A stretch of 64,000 nucleotides of DNA from an uncultured Eubacteriales bacterium (GCA_910577755.1 CAJTNL010000006.1:1-64000); one strand, 5' to 3'; counted from the stretch's first letter, positions 23,548 to 33,333 are shown. The notes: generated by a model from the letters alone, not told the origin. Made by a program: numbers and translations.

Positions 23548-25776
23548 ATGCAAAAGGAACAACTGTTTGAACTGTTTGGTTCAGTGGAACGAATTATATT
23601 TAAAAATCAAAAAAATTCCTATACAATTTTGGAGTTGAATACGGGCGAAAATTTGATTGTGATAGTTGGCACAATGCCTTTTGTAAGCTGCGGAGAGGAA
23701 TTGAAAGTCATTGGAAAATGGGTTAATCACCCATCTTTTGGCGACCAGTTTAAGGTAGAAGCCTTTGAACGTGCAAAACCTGCTACAACAGGCGCTATGC
23801 TGAAATATCTTTCTTCAGGTGCCATTAAAGGCATTGGCTCTGTAACAGCTGCAAAAATTGTAGAAATGTTTGGTGAAAAAACCTTAGAGGTTATTGAGCA
23901 GGAACCAGAGCGTCTTTGTGGTATTAAAGGAATTACAGTAGCAAAAGCAGAAAAAATTCATTCGGAATTTCTGCGTGTATTCGGTATCAAAGAATTGATG
24001 CTGTATTTGGGACAATACCACATACAGCCGGAAGAAGCCGTGCGCATTTGGAAGTGTTTTGGTAGTGAAGCGAAAGATCAAATAGAACGAGATCCTTATT
24101 GTTTGTGCGATGAGACGATTGGGCTGGATTTTGTGCGCGTTGATAGAATTGCTGAAAAACTGGCGTGTTCTCAGGAGAATCCATTTCGTTTGCAAGCAGG
24201 CATTTTATATATTTTATCGCATAATTTGAATAATGGACATACCTGTTTACCGGCAGATAAATTGATACAGGCAGCGTGTGGTTTGCTGAATGTTACTGTA
24301 AAGTTGTTAATAGATATTTTACAGAATATGAAAGAAAACAGATTGGTTGCTGTTGAATTGTTTGGAGAGCGGGAATATATTTTTATCAACCGCATATATG
24401 ATGCAGAAACTTATTGCAGCCATAGGCTGATGATGATGTTGCAATACCCGGCACAGTCGATTTTGGGTGCTGAGGGGTATATTAGCGATTTGGAAGAAAA
24501 ATATCATATTGCTTATGCAGATAAACAGAAGCAGGCAATTAACGATGCATTGGCAAAGGGAATTTTAATTTTAACGGGCGGACCAGGAACGGGTAAAACT
24601 ACAACACTTAACGCAATTATACGTATTTTGGAGTTTGAGGGAGAAAAAGTGTTATTAGGCGCTCCTACCGGTAGAGCTGCAAAACGAATGAGCGAATTGA
24701 CAGGTTGTGAAGCAAAAACAATTCATCGCCTGCTGCAGGTGGAGTGGAATGAGCAGGGCCGTCCGATGTTTAGTAAGAACGAGCGCAATCTGTTGGAGTG
24801 TGATGCGTTAATTTTAGACGAGCTTTCTATGGTGGATGTTGCCTTATTCGAAGGCGTATTGCGTGCGTTGCCCTTGGGATGCAGATTGATTATGGTCGGG
24901 GACAGCGACCAACTTCCGTCTGTAGGAGCTGGTAATGTGTTGGGTAATTTAATTGATACAAAGATGATTCCTGTGGTACAATTAAATGAAATTTTCCGTC
25001 AATCTATGAAAAGTATGATTGTAACCAATGCCCATAAAATTGTAAGAGGTGCTATGCCGGATTTGCACAAAAAAGACAATGATTTTTTCTTTTTACCCAG
25101 TTATAACAAGTGTACTATTGCAAATACGATTGTAGATCTTTATAGCAGACGTCTGCCGCAAACCTATGATTTTTCTCCTTTATTTGATATTCAGGTACTT
25201 TGTCCCAGCCGGAAAGGTGAATTAGGGACTGTTATGTTGAACCAAAGACTGCAGGAAAGAATTAATCCACCGAAACCAAATAAAAAAGAAATTACAATTC
25301 ATCAATCCGTACTGCGTGAGGGAGATAAAGTTATGCAAGTGAGGAACAACTACAATCTACCTTGGACAAAGGAGGATGGTACCAATGGTGAAGGTGTTTA
25401 TAATGGCGATGTAGGTATCTTATTAGAAATGAATCAGAAAGATGGCACGCTGATTGTACAGATAGATGATAAGCTGGTACTATATACCATGGAGGATGTA
25501 TTGGAGTTAGAGCTTGCCTATGCTGTTACGGTACATAAAAGTCAAGGTAATGAGTTTCTCTCAGTAATTATGCCGATGTTTCAAGGATCACCACAACTGT
25601 ATTATCGCAACTTACTTTATACCGGTATAACCAGAGCGAAGCAAATGGTAGTTTTAGTGGGTTCTGAGCAAACGGTAAAAGCTATGGTAGAAAATGATCG
25701 TAAAACAAAACGTTATACCGGACTGTATTATTTCATGACTGGGGGAGCCGGATATGAACAGACAAAGCTTACGTAA
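23548..25776 (+). CDS. recD2: RecD2-type ATP-dependent DNA helicase/exonuclease
   Basis: The 742-aa SF1B helicase has an N-terminal OB-like part, then helix-hairpin-helix motifs (AIKGIGSVTAAKI at 92-104 and CGIKGITVAKAEKI at 124-137). The RecA-like core has Walker A GGPGTGKTT (344-352), Walker B LILDEL (421-426), QLNEIFRQ, and the C-terminal VTVHKSQGNEF and YTGITRAK motifs. The N-terminal HhH region and the absence of RecB/RecC partners mark RecD2, a 5'-3' helicase in repair and replication-fork maintenance. It overlaps comF by 23 bp. Confidence 0.93.
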   Translation: MQKEQLFELFGSVERIIFKNQKNSYTILELNTGENLIVIVGTMPFVSCGEELKVIGKWVNHPSFGDQFKVEAFERAKPATTGAMLKYLSSGAIKGIGSVTAAKIVEMFGEKTLEVIEQEPERLCGIKGITVAKAEKIHSEFLRVFGIKELMLYLGQYHIQPEEAVRIWKCFGSEAKDQIERDPYCLCDETIGLDFVRVDRIAEKLACSQENPFRLQAGILYILSHNLNNGHTCLPADKLIQAACGLLNVTVKLLIDILQNMKENRLVAVELFGEREYIFINRIYDAETYCSHRLMMMLQYPAQSILGAEGYISDLEEKYHIAYADKQKQAINDALAKGILILTGGPGTGKTTTLNAIIRILEFEGEKVLLGAPTGRAAKRMSELTGCEAKTIHRLLQVEWNEQGRPMFSKNERNLLECDALILDELSMVDVALFEGVLRALPLGCRLIMVGDSDQLPSVGAGNVLGNLIDTKMIPVVQLNEIFRQSMKSMIVTNAHKIVRGAMPDLHKKDNDFFFLPSYNKCTIANTIVDLYSRRLPQTYDFSPLFDIQVLCPSRKGELGTVMLNQRLQERINPPKPNKKEITIHQSVLREGDKVMQVRNNYNLPWTKEDGTNGEGVYNGDVGILLEMNQKDGTLIVQIDDKLVLYTMEDVLELELAYAVTVHKSQGNEFLSVIMPMFQGSPQLYYRNLLYTGITRAKQMVVLVGSEQTVKAMVENDRKTKRYTGLYYFMTGGAGYEQTKLT

Positions 25777-26458
25777 TAAGCTGCTTGATTTATTTTTTCC
25801 ACCTCGATGTGTGATTTGTAATGCCATTGTACATTCAGGGGCATGTGTATGCGGAAAGTGTAACGATAAAGTATTTCTATTAGACGATATACAAACTGCA
25901 AAGGTTAAAAATGAAAATTTTGACGGGATTTGCATAGCGCCATATTTATATGATGATAAAATCAAGGAGCTCATGATAGCGTATAAGTTTCAGCAGAAAA
26001 CACAATATGCCCGTTTGTTTGGAGAAAAGTTGGCTGAGGCTCTGATTAAAAAGGAAGTAGTTTCAAATTTTGAATTGATTACCTGCGTGCCGATTTCAAA
26101 AGAGCGCTTCAAAGAAAGAGGTTATCATCAGTCTAAATTGATTGCAAAGTATGTGGCAGAATGTTTAAATTTACCTTATATAGATTGCATTTTAAAAATA
26201 AAGCATAACGGAGAACAACACTTACTGAACGTAGCCAAAAGAAAAGAAAATGTAAAAGGAGTGTATGATATGAGGGAAAATAAGCATATTACCAATAAGA
26301 AGCTTTTGCTAATAGATGATATTGTGACCACTGGCTATACTTTAGCGGAATGTGCGGCGTTACTTAAGAAAAAGGGAGTCAAAAGCGTCTTATGCGGCGC
26401 AGTGGCCTATAGACCCAATATATATCTGAACGATCAAAATCCTTTTATTATGGTATAG
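25754..26458 (+). CDS. comF: ComF family phosphoribosyltransferase-like protein
   Basis: The 234-aa protein has an N-terminal zinc-finger-like cysteine set (C19, C22, C31, C33, C36) and a C-terminal phosphoribosyltransferase domain. This carries the PRPP-loop LLIDDIVTTGYT. The block ITCVPISKERFKERGYHQSKLIA is characteristic of ComF. In transformable bacteria ComF is needed for DNA uptake, probably with the ComFA helicase. Here it follows recD2 in one transcript. The gene starts inside the end of recD2. Confidence 0.92.
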   Translation: MNRQSLRNKLLDLFFPPRCVICNAIVHSGACVCGKCNDKVFLLDDIQTAKVKNENFDGICIAPYLYDDKIKELMIAYKFQQKTQYARLFGEKLAEALIKKEVVSNFELITCVPISKERFKERGYHQSKLIAKYVAECLNLPYIDCILKIKHNGEQHLLNVAKRKENVKGVYDMRENKHITNKKLLLIDDIVTTGYTLAECAALLKKKGVKSVLCGAVAYRPNIYLNDQNPFIMV

Positions 26459-26605
26459 AGTGTAGGAGCGTTTTACAAAATATTTTTATTGGTCAGTTAC
26501 ACTGTAAAAAACTATAGAACGCTGAGAACAATCTTGCGTTGCCGGCAAAAATATTGTAACATGATAACGTAATATTCTTATAGATAGATGATAGGTGATA
26601 AATAC

Positions 26606-27631
26606 GTGGCAGGTAAAGATATAGCGATAGATTTAGGCACTTCCAAAATTAAAATATATATGGCTGGCAAGGGTGTTGTGCTAAATGAACCGGCAGTTGT
26701 TGCGATAGATTTAATCAATGATGAAATTATTGCAATTGGCAGTAAGGCATATGCCATGTTAGGCAGAACTTCGGAGCGTGTTTCTGTGGTGCAACCGTTA
26801 TGTCACGGTGTGATTTCAGATTATGATTTGATTCAATATACCATTCAGTCATTTTTAAAGCGGATTATGGACACCAAGGTATTTATGCCCCGTGTTGTTG
26901 TCAGTGTTCCTTGTGAAATGACAGAGGTTCAACGACGCGCTGTAGTGGATTCAATCAGTTCAACAGGCGTGAGAAAAATATGTTTAATTAAAGAGCCAAT
27001 TGCCGCAGCATTAGGCGCAGATGTAAATATTGCAGAGCCGCATGGTTGTTTGGTTGTGGATATCGGTGGGGGTACTACTGATATGGCTGTTATTTCATTA
27101 AGCGGTATCGCAATATCAAAAACTATTACAGTGGCAGGTGATGTGTTTGATGATGCAATTATTAAATACATCCGCTTTAAATACCATCTTTTAATTGGCA
27201 AGCGCATGGCAGAGGAAGTGAAAATTGCAATTGGATCTGTTTATCCGAGAACTGAATTAATTAGGCACAGAATTAAAGGGAGAAATTTAATTACGGGGTT
27301 ACCTCAGTATGCTGATATTTCTAGCGATGAAATGTTGGAATGTTTGCTGGAGCCTGCCATGAAAATTACTCGGGAGATACAACGTATGTTAGAGAGGACG
27401 CCTCCGGAGCTGATAGGTGATATTTTGTCAGACGGTATTATTGTGACGGGAGCATCTGCACAGATTTATGGTTTTGATAAACTAATTTCCCGCAAAACGG
27501 AAATACCTGTGCGTATTGCAGAAAATCCTGCGGAATGTGTGGTACTGGGAGCAGGAAAAGCGATTGCGTTCATAGGGAATATAGACAAAAAGGATTATGG
27601 AGCGCTGAATCCTTTAAGCGATGTGTATTAA
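26606..27631 (+). CDS. mreB: MreB/Mbl-type actin-like cell-shape protein
   Basis: The actin-fold protein of 341 residues carries phosphate-1 DIAIDLGTSKIKIY, a RAVVDSISSTGVRKICLIKEPIAAALGA-like connect block (cited in parts), phosphate-2 VVDIGGGTTDMAVISL and the adenosine motif DGIIVTGASAQIYGF. MreB filaments guide lateral cell-wall synthesis. I start at GTG 26606, as AGGTGAT is 6 bp before it and the protein then begins MAGKDIAIDLGT, normal for the family. An upstream ATG at 26588 lacks a site. No mreC/mreD follow, so this may be the Mbl or MreBH paralogue. Confidence 0.9.
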   Translation: MAGKDIAIDLGTSKIKIYMAGKGVVLNEPAVVAIDLINDEIIAIGSKAYAMLGRTSERVSVVQPLCHGVISDYDLIQYTIQSFLKRIMDTKVFMPRVVVSVPCEMTEVQRRAVVDSISSTGVRKICLIKEPIAAALGADVNIAEPHGCLVVDIGGGTTDMAVISLSGIAISKTITVAGDVFDDAIIKYIRFKYHLLIGKRMAEEVKIAIGSVYPRTELIRHRIKGRNLITGLPQYADISSDEMLECLLEPAMKITREIQRMLERTPPELIGDILSDGIIVTGASAQIYGFDKLISRKTEIPVRIAENPAECVVLGAGKAIAFIGNIDKKDYGALNPLSDVY

Positions 27632-27645
27632 GCGGGGTGTTTATG

Positions 27646-27692
27646 AATAAAACAGGTTGCCAACACTTGATAGGTTGACAACCTGTTTTATT
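27646..27692. terminator. Bidirectional terminator between mreB and the MATE gene
   Basis: AATAAAACAGGTTG (27646-27659) pairs with its exact complement at 27679-27692, and an inner CAAC/GTTG extends the stem. It touches the MATE stop codon and has T-runs in both directions. Confidence 0.8.
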
Positions 27693-29094
27693 ATGCTTCT
27701 GTTTGGAGCGTGTTTTCTGATACCGTTTTAGTTGCGGATTGCTGTTTTTCAAATAATATGCTTTGCTTTTTGCTGTAACCATATTTATTTCGGTAGATAA
27801 ACAGGAAAAAAATAGTGAAGATAAGCGTGGTGACTTCTGCAAATGGAACAACCAACCAGATACCAGTGATATTCAATAGAAGTGGTAATATTAGTATCCA
27901 TAAGATAAAGAAAATTAGTGATCGGAAAGAAGATACTAAGGCTGAAATTAATCCATTTGAAAATGCGGTAAAAAGTCCGGAAGAGAATATATTAAAATGA
28001 CAGATTAAAAATGCAAAACTAAAAATACGAAATCCATAAATGGTAGTGTTATATAAATCTGTAGAACCGTTAGAAAAAAATGCGGTAATTGGTGATGCAA
28101 GGGCTTGTGAAAGAGTAAAAGATAATATAGAAAACGCACCGGTAATCATTAAACTGTATTTAACAATTTTGTGAAGTTTTAGGCTATTTTTCTGCCCGTA
28201 ATTAAAGCTGACTAGAGGTGATATACCGGAAGAAAAGCCTAACATCATAGAAATAAATAAAAATTGTGTGTACATTATAATGGTAAGGGCAGCAACGCCT
28301 GTTGTTCCAATGTATTGCAACATATAAATATTGAATAAATACGTTGAAATACCAGAAGAAATTTGTGTTATCATTTCAGAAGAACCGTTTGCACAACTCA
28401 ACAGCAGCAGTTTTATGCTGCCTTTTGGTTTTGCAAAATAAATAGTTAATTTTTTAGAACTAAAGTAAATAAAGCTTAACATTACCGGAATAATCATGGC
28501 AATTTCGGTTGCGTAAGCAGCTCCGGCTATCCCCATATTCAGCGGTCCCATAAATACATAATCCAAAATAATGTTTGTAATTCCGCCAATAATACTGTTT
28601 ATTAAAGCTAGATTTGCTTTACCAGCAGTGACAAGAAAAAATTCCAAAAATATTTTTGCTAAAGTAAGCATTAGGAATATTATGATTGTAAATAAATAGT
28701 CGTAACTATAAAAATATAAAGTATCAACTGCGCCTAAGAAAGAAAGAATAGGATTTATAAAAGTCAGAATACCGGCAGTGACTAACGCTCCCAGAATCAT
28801 TAAAATAATAAATAAAAATGTAAAGCATTGGTTTGCTTCTTCTTTTTTACCTTCCCCCATTTTTTTTGCAACAATAGCGCTGCCGCCGGTGGCGAACATT
28901 ATGGCCAAGCCCATGGTAATGCTTACAACGGGAAATACAATATTTAATCCTGAGAGACCGTCTTGACCAATAAAATTAGATATAAAGATACCGTCTATAA
29001 TTGTGTAAAGAGACGTGAAAATCATCATAAAAACAGTTGGAAGAGAGAATCTAACCAAAGAACCTAACGTAATATTTCTTGCCAATGTGTGCAT
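27691..29094 (-). CDS. MATE family multidrug/Na+ antiporter
   Basis: About 467 residues make twelve predicted membrane helices in two MatE repeats. Markers are SLPTVFMMIFTSLYTIIDGIFISNFIG-type N-terminal sequence (given in part), GGSAIVAKKMGEG in the first repeat, and QFLFISMMLGFSSGISPLVSFNYGQKN in the second. It should export cationic compounds using an ion gradient. The start at 29094 has AGGAGG 7 bp upstream; ATG at 29100 is too close. It diverges from a MerR regulator with overlapping promoters, which predicts control by that regulator. Confidence 0.92.
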   Translation of the reverse strand: MHTLARNITLGSLVRFSLPTVFMMIFTSLYTIIDGIFISNFIGQDGLSGLNIVFPVVSITMGLAIMFATGGSAIVAKKMGEGKKEEANQCFTFLFIILMILGALVTAGILTFINPILSFLGAVDTLYFYSYDYLFTIIIFLMLTLAKIFLEFFLVTAGKANLALINSIIGGITNIILDYVFMGPLNMGIAGAAYATEIAMIIPVMLSFIYFSSKKLTIYFAKPKGSIKLLLLSCANGSSEMITQISSGISTYLFNIYMLQYIGTTGVAALTIIMYTQFLFISMMLGFSSGISPLVSFNYGQKNSLKLHKIVKYSLMITGAFSILSFTLSQALASPITAFFSNGSTDLYNTTIYGFRIFSFAFLICHFNIFSSGLFTAFSNGLISALVSSFRSLIFFILWILILPLLLNITGIWLVVPFAEVTTLIFTIFFLFIYRNKYGYSKKQSILFEKQQSATKTVSENTLQTEA

Positions 29095-29113
29095 ATACAT
29101 ACCTCCTAATTGC

Positions 29114-29168
29114 TTGACACATGGATAACTATTCTATATCATAAAGTATACAGTAACTGGATAGTCAA
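29114..29168. promoter_or_regulatory. Overlapping divergent promoters with a MerR-type operator
   Basis: Plus strand, for the regulator: TTGACA (29114-29119), 17 bp, TATCAT (29137-29142). Minus strand, for the MATE gene: TTGACT (29168-29163), 19 bp, TATGAT (29143-29138). A 19-bp spacer is the hallmark of MerR-activated promoters. Inside it lies the dyad TAT-A-CAGT-A-ACTG-G-ATA at 29147-29163. Confidence 0.85.
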
Positions 29169-29179
29169 GGGGTTTTTGT

Positions 29180-30022
29180 ATGAATGAAAATACTCAACAT
29201 AAAATATCAATAGGAATGTTTGCAAAGCTATGCGGTATACCTAAAAAAACGTTATTATATTATGATAAGATAGGGTTATTTCAGCCAGATTACGTAGCAG
29301 AAAACGGTTATCGCTATTATTCTTATCGGCAGTTCGACCTGCTGTTTGTTATTTTAGGATTACGTGGGGTAGGCATGCCGCTGAAAGAAATCAAATCGTA
29401 TGTAGACCATCGAACACCGGAAGATATGATGCGTCTATTTGTGCGGGAAGATCGTAAATTGCAGCAGGAAATTAAAAGGATGAAATCGACCCGCCGATTT
29501 TTACAAACACGAATTGAACTAACGAGGCAGGCTTTGCAAACTAATACTGAAATTATACGATTAGAGGAACACGAAACAGAGCATTTGGCGGTAACCAACA
29601 CAAGTCAGTTGCAATCACAAAAAGATATTTCAGCAGCATGGAGAAATCATATACAGCGATATATGGAAAATGGTATGAATATAGGTTATCCTGACGGCAC
29701 TATGGTACGTGTGGAGGATATTCAAAAGGGAAATTATTTAAAATATGCGTATTTTTTTACGAAAACTGATCGCTTTTTTGAAGAAGTGGATTTTTTTGAA
29801 AAGTCAAAAGGTTTATATTTGACGGCGTTTCATAAGGGATCCTATGATGAAACCGGAATTACGTATGATCAATTGTTAAGCTATGCAAAAGAACGAGGTA
29901 TTGAATTATATGGATATGCTTTTGAGGAAGGTTTATTAGATGAGTTGGCAGTGCAGACGGCTAAGGATATGCTCATGAAAATTTCAATTCGTGTTAAGGA
30001 GACTTCTGATGTATTACGATAA
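29180..30022 (+). CDS. MerR family regulator with GyrI/BmrR-type effector domain
   Basis: The 280-aa protein has an N-terminal MerR helix-turn-helix (ISIGMFAKLCGIPKKTLLYYDKIGLF, then NGYRYYSYRQFDLLFVILGLRGVGMPL). A coiled-coil dimer helix (about 85-130) and a C-terminal effector-binding region like BmrR/GyrI follow. MerR drug sensors bind between -35 and -10 boxes 19 bp apart and twist the DNA to start transcription. The MATE promoter next door has this geometry. ATG 29180 has AAGGGG upstream. The gene end overlaps sfsA. Confidence 0.9.
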   Translation: MNENTQHKISIGMFAKLCGIPKKTLLYYDKIGLFQPDYVAENGYRYYSYRQFDLLFVILGLRGVGMPLKEIKSYVDHRTPEDMMRLFVREDRKLQQEIKRMKSTRRFLQTRIELTRQALQTNTEIIRLEEHETEHLAVTNTSQLQSQKDISAAWRNHIQRYMENGMNIGYPDGTMVRVEDIQKGNYLKYAYFFTKTDRFFEEVDFFEKSKGLYLTAFHKGSYDETGITYDQLLSYAKERGIELYGYAFEEGLLDELAVQTAKDMLMKISIRVKETSDVLR

Positions 30023-30692
30023 CATTGTAAAAGGTAAGTTTTTAGCAAGACCGAATCGATTTATTGCTTGCGCTTTGGTAAATGGAGAAGAAGTGCTCTG
30101 TCACGTAAAAAATACAGGCCGCTGCAAAGAGTTGTTGATTCCGGGCACTGATATTTATTTGCAGCGTCATAATAATGTCAATAGAAAAACACAGTATTCT
30201 TTAATTGCAGTGCGAAAAGGAGAACGGTGTATTAATATAGATTCTCAAGCGCCAAATATAGTTGTGAAAGAGTGGCTGCAAGCTGGAAATTTGATAAACG
30301 GTATAAAACTGCTGAAAAAGGAGCAGTATTTTGGTGATTCCCGTTTTGATTTTTATGTAGAGGGGCAAAGGAGATCGGCTTATATAGAGGTAAAGGGGGT
30401 TACATTGGAAGTGGATAGAATAGCTTTGTTTCCGGATGCACCTACCCAGCGAGGAATCAAGCATATTCATGAATTATGTAAATGTATAGATGCCGGATTT
30501 GATGCTTATATTATATTTATCATACAAATGGACGGTGTAAACTATTTTACTCCCAATATAAAAACACATTACGCTTTTGCAAAGGCGTTAAAAACAGCGA
30601 GAGATTACGGTGTACATATTTTAGCGCTAGATTGCAATGTGTCTGCCGATACACTAACGATTCAATCAGAAATACCAGTTTGCTTGCCATAG
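30009..30692 (+). CDS. sfsA: SfsA family protein (sugar fermentation stimulation, nuclease-like)
   Basis: The 227-aa protein matches SfsA along its length: LARPNRFIACALVNGE, CHVKNTGRCKELLIPG, then the nuclease-like core SRFDFYVEG...AYIEVKGVTLEVD and FPDAPTQRGIKHIHEL. The core D...EVK arrangement is that of the PD-(D/E)XK superfamily. The original genetic role concerned maltose metabolism, but the biochemical role is unclear. ATG 30009 follows AAGGAG by 7 bp, within the end of the merR gene. The frame to 29991 is an artefact. Confidence 0.92.
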   Translation: MYYDNIVKGKFLARPNRFIACALVNGEEVLCHVKNTGRCKELLIPGTDIYLQRHNNVNRKTQYSLIAVRKGERCINIDSQAPNIVVKEWLQAGNLINGIKLLKKEQYFGDSRFDFYVEGQRRSAYIEVKGVTLEVDRIALFPDAPTQRGIKHIHELCKCIDAGFDAYIIFIIQMDGVNYFTPNIKTHYAFAKALKTARDYGVHILALDCNVSADTLTIQSEIPVCLP

Positions 30693-30873
30693 TGTTTTAC
30701 GGTATCATAGAAAATATGAGTTTTTGCAGCGAGTCAGGTCAATGATAGCAAGTCATAGCTCTTATAGAATATGGGCGTATACTTCAAATGGGCACAGAAT
30801 CAGTGTGTTTGTTTTTTATACCAGTTTTATAGTAAAAATAAAACAGCGACGAAAGCCACTGTTTATAAAAAGG

Positions 30874-31068
30874 TTAGATTTTGTCCACTGGTATAAAGCT
30901 TTTTTTATTATCTGTCATTTTATAAAAATGGTGTTTGCCGCAATCCCAGCATACCATTTCAAAGCTGGTGAAGTTTTCTCTGTCTTTAAAGGCGTTCATG
31001 GCGCGTCCGCCGCATACGGGACAAGTTTTTGGTGTGAATTCCGGCGGCTCTTTTCTTGTCAATGACAT
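30874..31068 (-). CDS. Small zinc-ribbon protein (64 aa)
   Basis: The 64-residue product carries CPVCGG (C16, C19) and CWDCG (C40, C43), making a four-cysteine zinc ribbon. It has no membrane segment. GTGAGGAC lies before the ATG at 31068. Proteins of this size and pattern are often conserved hypothetical zinc ribbons in Firmicutes. No function can be assigned. It is convergent with sfsA and divergent from groES. Confidence 0.7.
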   Translation of the reverse strand: MSLTRKEPPEFTPKTCPVCGGRAMNAFKDRENFTSFEMVCWDCGKHHFYKMTDNKKSFIPVDKI

Positions 31069-31263
31069 GTTAAAGTCCTCACTTTCATAAATTTGTATTT
31101 AGTCAATATTATTATATCTGTAAATATAGTGTTTTTCAAGAGATGCTCATATGATTGATAAATTTTCATTAGTTATGGTTTAAGATAAACACTTTATACA
31201 TAATGATCGAAAGGTTAAAATTGTAAATAATTTATGAAAACTGCTTTTTATCATAAAAACCTC

Positions 31264-31323
31264 TTGATTTTTTGTAATAAAGTAGTTAAAATAGTTTTAG
31301 CACTCTAAATTAAAGAGTGCTAA
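31264..31323 (+). promoter_or_regulatory. groESL promoter with CIRCE operator
   Basis: TTGATT (31264-31269) and TAAAAT (31287-31292) are 17 bp apart. The perfect CIRCE element TTAGCACTC-N9-GAGTGCTAA follows at 31297-31323, covering the start of transcription. HrcA should repress here. hrcA is not in the window. Confidence 0.95.
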
Positions 31324-31364
31324 ATAAAAGCGATGATATATTGACTTTAAGGAGGAAATATTTT

Positions 31365-31649
31365 ATGACTATTAAACCACTTTCTGACAGAGTATTGATT
31401 AAAATGACAGAGGCGGAGGAGACGACAAAGAGCGGCATTGTTCTGGCAAGCGCGTCTCAAGAGAAACCGCAGATTGCTGAGGTAATTGCAGTAGGACCCG
31501 GCGGACTGGTAGACGGAAAAGAAGTTCAAATGCAGGTTAAAGCCGGTGATAAAATTATCTTTAGCAAATATGCTGGCACAGAGGTTAAGGTTGACGGTCA
31601 GGAATATACCATTATTCGTCAAAGTGATATTTTAGCAATTGTTGATTAA
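31365..31649 (+). CDS. groS: Co-chaperonin GroES
   Basis: The 94-aa protein starts MTIKPLSDRVLIKMTEAEETTKSGIVL, with the mobile loop in the following TTKSGIVLASASQEKPQ. It ends with the conserved IIRQSDILAIVD. It caps the GroEL ring in protein folding. ATG 31365 has GGAGGA at 31351; the longer frame from 31317 runs into CIRCE and is not used. It is in one transcript with groL, 49 bp apart. Confidence 0.97.
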   Translation: MTIKPLSDRVLIKMTEAEETTKSGIVLASASQEKPQIAEVIAVGPGGLVDGKEVQMQVKAGDKIIFSKYAGTEVKVDGQEYTIIRQSDILAIVD

Positions 31650-31698
31650 ATGTGTTGATATATTTTACATCATATAATATTTAGGAGGAACTAAACTA

Positions 31699-33333
31699 AT
31701 GGCAAAAGAGATTATTTATGGTGAAGAAGCAAGAAAAGCATTATTGAAAGGTATTAACCAATTAGCAGATACCGTTAAAATTACATTAGGTCCTAAAGGC
31801 TGTAATGTGGTGTTAGATAAAAAATTCGGCGCACCTCTTGTAACAAATGACGGTGTTACCATTGCAAAAGAAGTTGAACTGGATGATCCGTTTGAAAATA
31901 TGGGCGCTCAGTTGGTAAAAGAGGTTTCTATTAAAACAAATGATGTTGCCGGTGATGGAACCACAACAGCTACCTTGCTTGCACAGGCTTTAATTCGTGA
32001 GGGTATGAAAAACGTTACAGCAGGTGCAAATCCAATGATCTTAAAAAAAGGTATTCAGTCAGCTGTTGATACAGCGGTTCAGACATTGACTGAAAACTCT
32101 AAAAAAGTAACCTGCTCTGAGGACATTGCCCGTGTTGCAACGATCTCAGCAGCAGATGAGTTTATTGGAAACTTGATTTCAGAGGCTATGGATAAAGTAA
32201 CTGCCGACGGCGTTATTACAGTAGAGGAATCTAAAACAGCAGAGACATATTCCGAGGTGGTAGAAGGTATGATGTTTGACCGGGGATATGTAACACCTTA
32301 TATGGTAACCGATACTGATAAAATGGTTGCAGAGTTAGATGATGCTTATGTGTTAATTACTGATAAGAAAATTTCAAATATTCAAGAGATTCTTCCTATT
32401 TTAGAACAAATTGTACAATCGGGTAAAAAACTGCTGATTATTGCAGAGGATATAGAAGGAGAAGCGCTGACAACTTTGATTTTAAACAAACTGCGCGGTA
32501 CCTTTACCTGTGTGGCAGTAAAAGCTCCAGGATTTGGCGATAGAAGAAAAGAAATGCTGCGTGATATTGCTACACTCACAGGCGGGCAGGTGATTACTGA
32601 AGAATTGGGTCTTGATTTAAAAGAAACAACGGTAGATCAACTCGGTCGCGCACGCCAGATTAAAGTAGATAAAGATAACACCATTATAGTAGATGGTGCA
32701 GGTGATTCTAGTGAAATTAAGGCAAGAGTTAATCAGATTCGTGCACAGCTAGAGGCAACTACTTCTGAATATGATCGTGAAAAATTGCAAGAGCGTTTGG
32801 CAAAGCTGGCTGGCGGTGTTGCTGTTATTAAAGTAGGCGCTGCTACTGAAGTAGAAATGAAAGAGAAGAAGCTCCGTATTGAAGATGCGCTTTCAGCTAC
32901 AAAAGCTGCAGTTGAGGAGGGAATTGTAGCCGGTGGTGGTACTGCCTTAATGAATGCAATTCCTGCAGTTGCTAAATTGGCTGAAACTACTGAAGGTGAC
33001 GAGAAAACAGGCGTCCAGATTGTGTTAAAAGCATTAGAAGAGCCAGTTCGTCAAATTGCAGCGAATGCAGGTCTTGAGGGCTCAGTGATTGTTTCTGGTA
33101 TTAAAGAGGCAAATAAAGTCGGTTATGGCTACGATGCGTTAAAGGAATCCTATACAGACATGCTTTCTGCAGGTATTGTGGACCCGACTAAAGTCACACG
33201 TTCCGCACTGCAAAATGCGGCTTCAATTGCAGCTATGGTACTTACAACGGAATCTTTGGTTGCAGATAAAAAAGAACCTGCTGCTCCAGCGCCTGCTATG
33301 CCAATGGATCCGGGTATGGGCGGTATGTATTAA
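31699..33333 (+). CDS. groL: Chaperonin GroEL
   Basis: The 544-aa chaperonin has the N-terminal AKEIIYGEEARKALLKG, the ATP-site VAGDGTTTATLLAQ, the apical region around DRGYVTPYMVTD, and the C-terminal GGM-type tail (ending DPGMGGMY). It forms the double ring that folds proteins with GroES. AGGAGG precedes the ATG. The operon ends with a terminator and is heat- and HrcA-controlled through CIRCE. Confidence 0.98.
   Translation: MAKEIIYGEEARKALLKGINQLADTVKITLGPKGCNVVLDKKFGAPLVTNDGVTIAKEVELDDPFENMGAQLVKEVSIKTNDVAGDGTTTATLLAQALIREGMKNVTAGANPMILKKGIQSAVDTAVQTLTENSKKVTCSEDIARVATISAADEFIGNLISEAMDKVTADGVITVEESKTAETYSEVVEGMMFDRGYVTPYMVTDTDKMVAELDDAYVLITDKKISNIQEILPILEQIVQSGKKLLIIAEDIEGEALTTLILNKLRGTFTCVAVKAPGFGDRRKEMLRDIATLTGGQVITEELGLDLKETTVDQLGRARQIKVDKDNTIIVDGAGDSSEIKARVNQIRAQLEATTSEYDREKLQERLAKLAGGVAVIKVGAATEVEMKEKKLRIEDALSATKAAVEEGIVAGGGTALMNAIPAVAKLAETTEGDEKTGVQIVLKALEEPVRQIAANAGLEGSVIVSGIKEANKVGYGYDALKESYTDMLSAGIVDPTKVTRSALQNAASIAAMVLTTESLVADKKEPAAPAPAMPMDPGMGGMY

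Noticed and set aside
30724..31065. 113-aa plus-strand frame opposite the zinc-ribbon gene
   Set aside because: Antisense shadow of the minus-strand gene, whose ribosome binding site and Cys motifs are clear.
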